Shown: one piece after another, positions 14,877 to 15,371 of the stretch
Layout: each line of letters starts with the position of its first letter
Position numbering within the stretch: position 1 is the stretch's first letter
NCBI GenBank assembly: GCA_900766795.1
Contig: CAAFWX010000353.1
Span: 1 to 15,371 of the forward strand
Length of the DNA stretch: 15,371 nt
Reading direction: 5' to 3'
Source of the DNA: Oscillospiraceae bacterium
GTDB taxonomy: Bacteria; Bacillota_A; Clostridia; Oscillospirales; Ruminococcaceae
Made by a program: the position numbers and the translations under genes
The notes under the pieces: model-generated
What the model was told of the DNA's origin: nothing
Database searches by the model: none
Seen by the model: only the letters and a program-made list of their open reading frames with translations

Positions 14877-15371
14877 ATTCCGTTTCCTCCGAGTTCTATG
14901 GAAGTGGTAAAGCTGCCCTGATTTATCCTGTGAGTCACCCTGCGTATGTAGTAGGTTTTCTCGAAAGCGCTTCCGAAACCGCTTACCGCGAGGAACTGCC
15001 CCGCCTGTATCTCGGGAATTCCGCAAATCTCCGCGTGCCCTTCGACCGAGGAGTATGACATTCTGTCAAGTTCCGCCTGTGCGATGGTTTTTGCGATTTC
15101 TGCGGTTGCGGCGGCGGAGTCGGCGATGGTTTTCACCATGCCGTCGGCAATCGCGCTGTTTGCTGCGGCTTTTGAGGAGCTTGCGGTTTCAAGCAGATTC
15201 ACCGAGGAAACCTCCGCTTTAATGCGCTTTTTTTCGTCGGTTTCGTCGTTGTTTACGACAACGACCTTTGCCAGCCTGTTTTTAAGGCTGGTTTCGATTG
15301 AGAAATGACGGAGCTTAACCTTCGGGGTAAGCTCAAATATCTCCGTTCTGTCAGAGCCGACGGGAACGAAA
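14873..15371 (-). CDS. Baseplate hub protein, gpD / late control D-like (C-terminal part; 5' end off window)
   Basis: The reading frame is open to the right edge and gives about 165 residues ending in GGNGI-stop (TGA at 14875-14873). It begins in the window as FVPVGSDRTEIFEL, followed by a VVVVNN strand, an alanine-rich helical insert and a closing beta part with AGQFLAVSGFGSAFEKTYYI. In gpD/gp27-type hub proteins this pattern, a domain that ends with 'G.f....Y.v..v.H.i..g.f.t.i.l.g', forms the trimeric hub on which the spike sits. A GTG at 15202 is internal, because the same frame continues upstream with sensible protein; the true start is outside the window. Its stop overlaps the start of the spike gene (ATGA), so translation is probably coupled. 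In Afp/PVC and T6SS systems hub and spike are often fused as VgrG; here they are separate genes. The family call rests on context as well as sequence. Confidence 0.8.
   Translation of the reverse strand, partial: FVPVGSDRTEIFELTPKVKLRHFSIETSLKNRLAKVVVVNNDETDEKKRIKAEVSSVNLLETASSSKAAANSAIADGMVKTIADSAAATAEIAKTIAQAELDRMSYSSVEGHAEICGIPEIQAGQFLAVSGFGSAFEKTYYIRRVTHRINQGSFTTSIELGGNGI
14885..14890 (-). promoter_or_regulatory. Ribosome binding site that fixes the spike start
   Basis: GGAGGA on the minus strand lies 8 bases before the ATG at 14876, inside the last codons of the hub gene. It supports this start over the ATG at 15026 in the same frame, which would overlap the hub gene by about 150 bases. 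Confidence 0.75.

Noticed and set aside
14877..15026. Longer version of the spike protein starting at 15026
   Set aside because: The added residues are arginine-rich and overlap the hub gene out of frame; the ATG at 14876 has a good ribosome binding site and matches the family's usual N-terminus.
15200..15202. GTG as start of a short 109-residue protein at the right edge
   Set aside because: The same frame continues upstream to the window edge with hub-like sequence, so this codon is an internal valine.
6636..15371. Prophage tail or T6SS instead of an extracellular-type CIS
   Set aside because: DUF4255, DUF4280 and the Pvc15-like ATPase together are characteristic of extracellular-type CIS; no phage head, lysis or integrase genes and no T6SS membrane genes (TssJ/L/M) are present in the window. 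Only the missing upstream part could fully settle this.

Overview
The window is a stretch of one long transcription unit in which every supported gene lies on the minus strand, so genes are read from the right edge to the left. It encodes part of a phage-tail-like contractile injection system (CIS), most like the extracellular (Afp/PVC-type) family. The recognisable CIS parts are the C-terminus of a gpD-type baseplate hub, a gpV/gp5-type spike, a Pvc16-like DUF4255 tail-end protein, a PAAR-like DUF4280 tip protein and a Pvc15-like AAA+ ATPase. The sheath, tube, wedge and fibre genes expected for such a system are absent and probably lie beyond the right edge, upstream in transcription.

The host is probably a Clostridia-type Firmicute (Ruminococcus/Oscillospiraceae-like). 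The evidence is strong AGGAGG ribosome binding sites before nearly every gene, tight ATGA overlaps, mid-range base composition, and a secreted protein carrying a copper-amine-oxidase-N-like domain, which is common on Gram-positive surfaces. This is inference; no taxonomic marker gene is present.

Layout in order of transcription: hub C-terminus (right edge to 14873) overlapping the spike (14876-14133); a 69-base gap; then a three-gene block of envelope or exported proteins. These are a membrane-anchored MORN-repeat protein (14063-12594), a TolC-like helical protein with a signal peptide (12581-10563) and a coiled-coil protein ending in a copper-amine-oxidase-N-like domain (10540-8111). CIS genes then resume: DUF4255 (8101-7520), an unrecognised small beta protein (7523-7044), the PAAR-like protein (7025-6636) and the AAA+ ATPase (6605-4554). 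Last is a giant beta-repeat protein that starts at 4517 and is still open at base 1 (at least 1505 residues).

How they may work together: hub, spike and PAAR-like tip form the puncturing device, DUF4255 ends the tail, and the ATPase probably serves cargo handling or assembly. The envelope block between them is the unusual part. In a single-membrane host it could anchor the machine at the membrane and give it a path through the cell wall. The giant protein directly after the ATPase is in the usual place for a payload or surface component, but it has no motif I recognise. No RNA gene, CRISPR array, insertion sequence, attachment site, convincing promoter or convincing terminator was seen.
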